Assembly (NCBI GenBank): GCA_027296925.1
Contig: JAPUIP010000458.1
Span: 1 to 15,940, forward strand
Origin: Candidatus Poribacteria bacterium
GTDB taxonomy: Bacteria; Poribacteria; WGA-4E; PCPOR2b
Direction: 5' to 3'
DNA: 15,940 nucleotides
A program made the translations under genes and the position numbers. Shown here piece by piece: positions 14,001-15,940 of this stretch. Under the pieces are notes generated by a model that searched no databases, had not been told where the DNA came from, and worked only from the letters and a program-made list of their open reading frames with translations. Within the stretch, counting starts at the first letter, position 1, and every line of letters begins with the position of its first letter.

Positions 14001-15808
14001 TGGAGAAAAATCCAGCCTATGTGTGGCGGAAAAAGTACGTTGAAGGCAAACGACTCTTCACCGAAGAGGTAGGCACAACCGAAGACCCAAACAACACGAT
14101 CTACGGCGATGAGGATTCCAATGCGTCGTCAGACCGTGCCGCGCTTAACGCATTCCTGGAGAGCGAGTTCCCTGGCGACGATGGCGAACTGCTGCTCTTC
14201 AGAGGTGGTACTGAATTCGATTATTCGCGGACGGTGGCCGAAATCAATACGGTGGAGTTTTCAAGTGAAGTCGCTGTCAGCACCGAGGGAGTCTTCTCGA
14301 GCGAGTTTGAAGCCGGTATTGACTTCGAATTCTTGGGCTTTTTTAACAAGACCTATATTCGGTTAGGGTCGGCAGTGTCCGTTAGCAGCTCTCAGGTCCT
14401 TGACAAAGTCCGCGAAAGCGGCACCGAATCTGAACAGACGGTCGGCTTCGTCCTGTCGGATGGCGACGCGTGGGATTCGTTTGCAGTCCGCACCTACGAG
14501 GGGCCGTGGGGGACGCCAGTTTTCTTCGCCGACCCGGGCAGCGTCAGCTCGTGGCCATGGGAGAGCGGGACAGAAAAGGGCGTTGATGTGCAATTAGGGG
14601 CGCCCACCGGAAGCGACGGTCCCTTCGACTACCGCGACGGCGCACACTACCAATTCACCGTGACCTCGACCGGTAGGGGCGTCAAAGAAGGTTCAGGCTT
14701 CCCATTTATCTTCTATGATCTGCCGATTACCAATTCGAAAAGCGCGACGATTAAATTCAATGGCAGCCATGCCGACCGCTACCGTGTGGAACTCTTCAAA
14801 GGCTTCTCCACCGACGATCTCTTTGGAAGCGCCAATATTGAAGAGAGGGATGGCATCGGCATCGCCTCCGCCAATATCACGGTCTCCATCTATCCACCCG
14901 AGAGGGATTGGGACAACGCCGGTGAGTTTGAATACCCTGTGCTAGTTCAGGCAGAGTCTGAGATGGACTATCAGATTGCGGTCAACAAGCTCCTGAGACC
15001 GCGCTTTAGAGATCTCCGCGCCCCACGAGCGACCGTTACTGCGCCGTATGACGGGCAACGCATCAGCCCGAAGGTGTTCGGTAGCGGGTTCGAGATTGAA
15101 GTCATCTCCGATGATGCGGACGTCGCAAAGGTTACGTTGCAGCGGCGCACGGTGCAGTCCGACGGTGTTTTTGAACCATGGAATACAATTTCATGGAATG
15201 ATGAAAACGATGACCTCCAAGAACTCATCTGGGAAGATGGGATTGTGAACCCCAACGTCACGGTTGAGACGCCCACCGCTCCAGCCCAACGAACGAAATA
15301 TACCTTCACCTGGGCGGAGGCGGGCATTTCGACCCTCGGCGTGGGCGAATATCAGATTCGTGCGCTGGCGCAAGATGCAGCGACCCAACTCGTCCAGACT
15401 GATATCGATGGGAGTGGGACGATTACCAGCGATGAACAGACGCAGGTCGGGAACCCCAATGTCGATCTCGACCCACCGGTGATTGCGTTCCGTGTGGATG
15501 CGAGCCCGCCATCGGTCTTAACCACTGTGCCGTTCTATCAAGACAAAGAGAGCGAGCGCATCTTTCGCGGCGAACTCTCCGTCAACTTCACCGACGACAT
15601 GAACGCCAACGACTTCAGCGACCGGACCTTCGAGGTGGTCGATCTGCTCGATAACAACACGAAGGTCGCGGGATTCGTCTCGTACAGCCCCACCCTGCGG
15701 AAAACGGTCTTTGTGCCGGTAATACCGTTTAATCCGAACGGTTTCTACAAAGCCACCATGAAAACCAGGGCAATCGCATTTAGATTTTTAACGAGTTGCT
15801 ACCGATGA
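8027..15808 (+). CDS. Giant secreted LamG/PKD multidomain protein, probably truncated at its C-terminus
   Basis: This 2593-residue protein has an N-terminal Sec signal peptide (MKRN, then a Leu-rich core, cleavage after AEA at ~23). Modules by eye: jelly-roll/CBM-like ~24-192 (NPGAESGLSGWT...AYFDDVSLEL); ASH/BACON-like Ig ~195-305; Ig/PKD-like ~310-417; an Ig/PKD-like shell ~449-735 holding LamG1 at ~492-650; PKD ~737-829 with DTDGNG; PKD ~837-878 resuming at ~1100-1140 around LamG2 (~884-1095); carboxypeptidase-regulatory-like ~1142-1222 and ~1240-1325; beta-rich ~1370-1710; an uncharacterised stretch ~1715-2300 with HDPPGDASYSYLE (1726-1738), a hydrophobic segment (~1825-1845) and GTPVF...SSWPWESGT (2162-2182); Ig-like ~2330-2450; an EF-hand-like loop DIDGSGTITSDE (2459-2470); and a Big_5-like Ig from ~2490 that breaks off near 2577. 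It is likely an exported adhesive or glycan-binding surface protein. No anchor is visible. Confidence 0.9.
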   Translation: MKRNITLTLLLALSFMLPYHAEAAYNFITNPGAESGLSGWTSSHTGSSSTSGITNSSGIRVVDERSGSRFFSVRGPSGTNKVTLSQRVDVSAHETVIDAGNGVMTAKAYAFRHDSRDRLYLDVVFYNAVTGGIQLKFLGDEQAPNEKAWELLQHNNETLPNGTRSIEVRLVGTISSSSNILDAYFDDVSLELTVPVMSVDKSSINFGRVYVYDGNNESARTFNDDEKDKTFVITNDGSGNTPLSWNISPPSEVTVSKSSGSIFAGASETLTVSVNPTSTSTFSKTLTIVASNAADESITLSANPRGFPEAVTLTAPAISTNGRVNIRKGDSALFKVSESDPPLYSNSTDIEGYDWQTASGSTSAPGATWDPTQGSENPEKSYTFNQAGDFKVYARMRDSNGVGGTYLEIPVTVWDLPVVQTAPPSAAIPADASELSQSTKVNWLSSQYVGVVGDAIKLQAFSDSDPTSFSQSGLTSNSKVGSGAGSFNNTSGRTVVATDYKGVTDTAPRTITAWIRTTATNVAIVSWGQNSAGKKWTFRLDGSGRIRVEVNGGNTAGNTAVNDNTWRHVAAVLPEMKSPNVTDVLLYVDGVLDNSPPATSSLESIDTASNRDVWIGSDFSNRHFDGRIDDISIFNRALSDTEIEALADSQSVGLTGREDGLVYFNTFDYSGVSKYLWVDSAGTHIATQLPGEIVEVTFGQQNLAGSLSSVAVDNYGIESDEQLFNLKVYPTMTVETGGPYTGKPLTAITLSGSTNTEGYPSAAFKYQWEVDTDGNGIVDTIAVSDSSDPETGYTWSVEGEYAVELTVTVTTQEGVDITTSATDTVTLEAGVPTALHGGPYRGGIAGGNFSPIQLEGNPPGFIEDPEIGEIVAWQWSFGPKESGLTLDGFNDHVEIDAAPLSGLSDWTVMAWVNPDSGSAHQVYSEGSPAITFNFRVQASGAITIATHNGGWDGYTTSGGVVTFGEWNHIAVTLAGGGDVVDSGMLTIYVNGIEAGSGFIQREGAGRQFAAIGENVGSTQGGTQVTLPFKGNIDDVTLFGRALDIAEIQAFLNDSPLGNEAGMLAYWPFEEGSGGTTADVSGNGNNGTLVGEPQFFSAIAEADIYNPTRTYAVAGEYSVGLRVQSEFGKWSPQDTTTITVIDGTIEGQVKAADLRTPVEAVTITLTSSHVEPFALNNVALNNAGINTTAGGSGLSTQTDAEGKYRFPNLPLGSYTLVASKVEGETIHEFETNRQVTELTLDAPNQLAIDYTDLSVFPIGGLIYYSILKNGTDQVYVEDVTVIAQPVGNASPIEAIESTQSLTNDLNYSLPLFAGKYLFLAKRDGHKIRLAGTSPSENITPVGTTHPNYDANSQLVTIEDALKDLDFVDYTTREIQVFVEDGGENPIDMTEGSLILTDPFTDHETDLGAFNPSTGSLAARLLSEADVTLEGATLAAHGANVWRITDGDDVYILKKEGDKLAVYQGIPIEVSIIGDNGQALGPVAFNDSGETVFTTVVPPGLYTIDINVNNAFVKGETSQFEATLDVTANDGDVTMVVPLQIELEIGPAPTLFGATEDFLTDLTGLEAADMPEGFMFYYAPQRQEHTYTITATANGQPVTDFILEIEDDISQETTAPAATVTLSVTNGGNVAAYPVIAGIPNATVVDESQPDTYVETTFVTMDEEGNVTSSTVVKVPKALPKTIKFKARKEGYLPSNDETLEVTVLGDRPEGSVSELVAVPNVNYFVLHDPPGDASYSYLEDSMTIKGLMGGVTMRVKDTTIPVYPSPWSDERQFGNAGNSSAPFIEGGADLDDIKNDDRDIGKRGLLGYRNSDTAGAHYFGAAVAESVIGGITVAAGPFGFALQLVKMGITTGVLANEEFIQYEVSPNRFLRTPSEDEIDDLPDKMGPGKGDLYYGEGWTLGLQTKYRLGIKINPDYDATDPDSSEWIPDTALILTYDILDVNNQYVYTATDIERIIGDLHEQIQLGGTPVPDSNAETKQENLKSARNTWIALLEKNPAYVWRKKYVEGKRLFTEEVGTTEDPNNTIYGDEDSNASSDRAALNAFLESEFPGDDGELLLFRGGTEFDYSRTVAEINTVEFSSEVAVSTEGVFSSEFEAGIDFEFLGFFNKTYIRLGSAVSVSSSQVLDKVRESGTESEQTVGFVLSDGDAWDSFAVRTYEGPWGTPVFFADPGSVSSWPWESGTEKGVDVQLGAPTGSDGPFDYRDGAHYQFTVTSTGRGVKEGSGFPFIFYDLPITNSKSATIKFNGSHADRYRVELFKGFSTDDLFGSANIEERDGIGIASANITVSIYPPERDWDNAGEFEYPVLVQAESEMDYQIAVNKLLRPRFRDLRAPRATVTAPYDGQRISPKVFGSGFEIEVISDDADVAKVTLQRRTVQSDGVFEPWNTISWNDENDDLQELIWEDGIVNPNVTVETPTAPAQRTKYTFTWAEAGISTLGVGEYQIRALAQDAATQLVQTDIDGSGTITSDEQTQVGNPNVDLDPPVIAFRVDASPPSVLTTVPFYQDKESERIFRGELSVNFTDDMNANDFSDRTFEVVDLLDNNTKVAGFVSYSPTLRKTVFVPVIPFNPNGFYKATMKTRAIAFRFLTSCYR

Positions 15809-15940
15809 GCCGTTAGGAACTTGGATCTGGAGACTGGGATAAAGGCGCTTTTGACCCAGATTCGCTCATCATTGCCAGTTGCCAGCAACTTGGGGTTTTA
15901 GTAAAAGAGAGTGGATAGGATTTTCATCAGGTAGTCATTA
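15757..15940. mobile_element. Possible end of an insertion element interrupting the giant gene
   Basis: After NPNGFYKATMKT the Big_5 domain loses its expected continuation, and the frame ends RAIAFRF...CYR. The DNA changes at AGGGCAATCGCATTTAGATT (~15757-15780), which looks like the terminal inverted repeat of an insertion sequence. Downstream I see an inverted repeat AGTTGC-CA-GCAACT (15877-15890) and short open frames such as LGSGDWDKGAFDPDSLI, but no transposase motif before the window ends. Only one end is visible, and no target duplication can be checked. Confidence 0.35.

Noticed and set aside
9018..15482. Many 60-160 codon frames on both strands within the giant gene
   Set aside because: Shadow frames of a continuous, domain-rich reading frame; none has its own ribosome site or family motif.
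1..15940. CRISPR array
   Set aside because: No set of short direct repeats with regular unique spacers; the only direct repeat found has two copies 597 bases apart.

Overview
The window looks like chromosomal DNA of an uncultivated, didermic-type bacterium. The gene mix suggests Candidatus Poribacteria or a neighbouring lineage. It combines sugar- and inositol-type oxidoreductases of several families, a Uma2/DUF820 nuclease-fold protein, an unusual isochorismatase-fold hydrolase, and a giant secreted LamG/PKD protein. This taxonomic call is inference; no rRNA or tRNA gene is present to fix it.

Bases 1-6072 hold a co-directional plus-strand run of short-spaced genes: the 3' end of an amidohydrolase, a small single-pass membrane protein, a truncated remnant that looks like the start of an aminoglycoside-phosphotransferase-type kinase, an aldo/keto reductase, a short-chain dehydrogenase (SDR), a soluble histidine kinase with no sensor domain, an isochorismatase-like hydrolase, a Uma2 protein and a Gfo/Idh/MocA oxidoreductase. 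Every intact gene that starts inside the window has a recognisable Shine-Dalgarno site. Most of the enzymes suit oxidation or reduction and hydrolysis of small polyols, sugars or amides, but no substrate can be named. A 20-bp perfect palindrome (950-969) precedes the aldo/keto reductase, and a compound palindromic repeat (5031-5082) lies between the Uma2 and Gfo/Idh genes.

Bases 6094-7170, on the minus strand, encode FtsY, the signal-recognition-particle receptor. It is convergent with the Gfo/Idh gene and has a consensus -10 box upstream.

Bases 7171-8026 are an 856-bp stretch with no convincing protein gene but dense structure. It holds an extended -10 promoter and an intrinsic terminator about 100 bases apart (a candidate small RNA), a three-way-junction-like fold followed by a T-run, three hairpins in series, a second folded element, and two copies of a 24-base direct repeat about 600 bases apart. 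It is the most interesting non-coding part of the window.

Bases 8027-15808 encode one secreted protein of 2593 residues. It carries a signal peptide, a jelly-roll-like region, Ig/PKD-type modules with two LamG (concanavalin-like) domains that appear to be inserted inside Ig/PKD folds, carboxypeptidase-regulatory-like modules, a long poorly characterised middle region, an EF-hand-like loop and a terminal Big_5-type Ig domain. That last domain seems cut short: the reading frame runs into sequence from about 15757 that resembles the end of an insertion element. The true C-terminus, and any surface anchor, is therefore probably missing.
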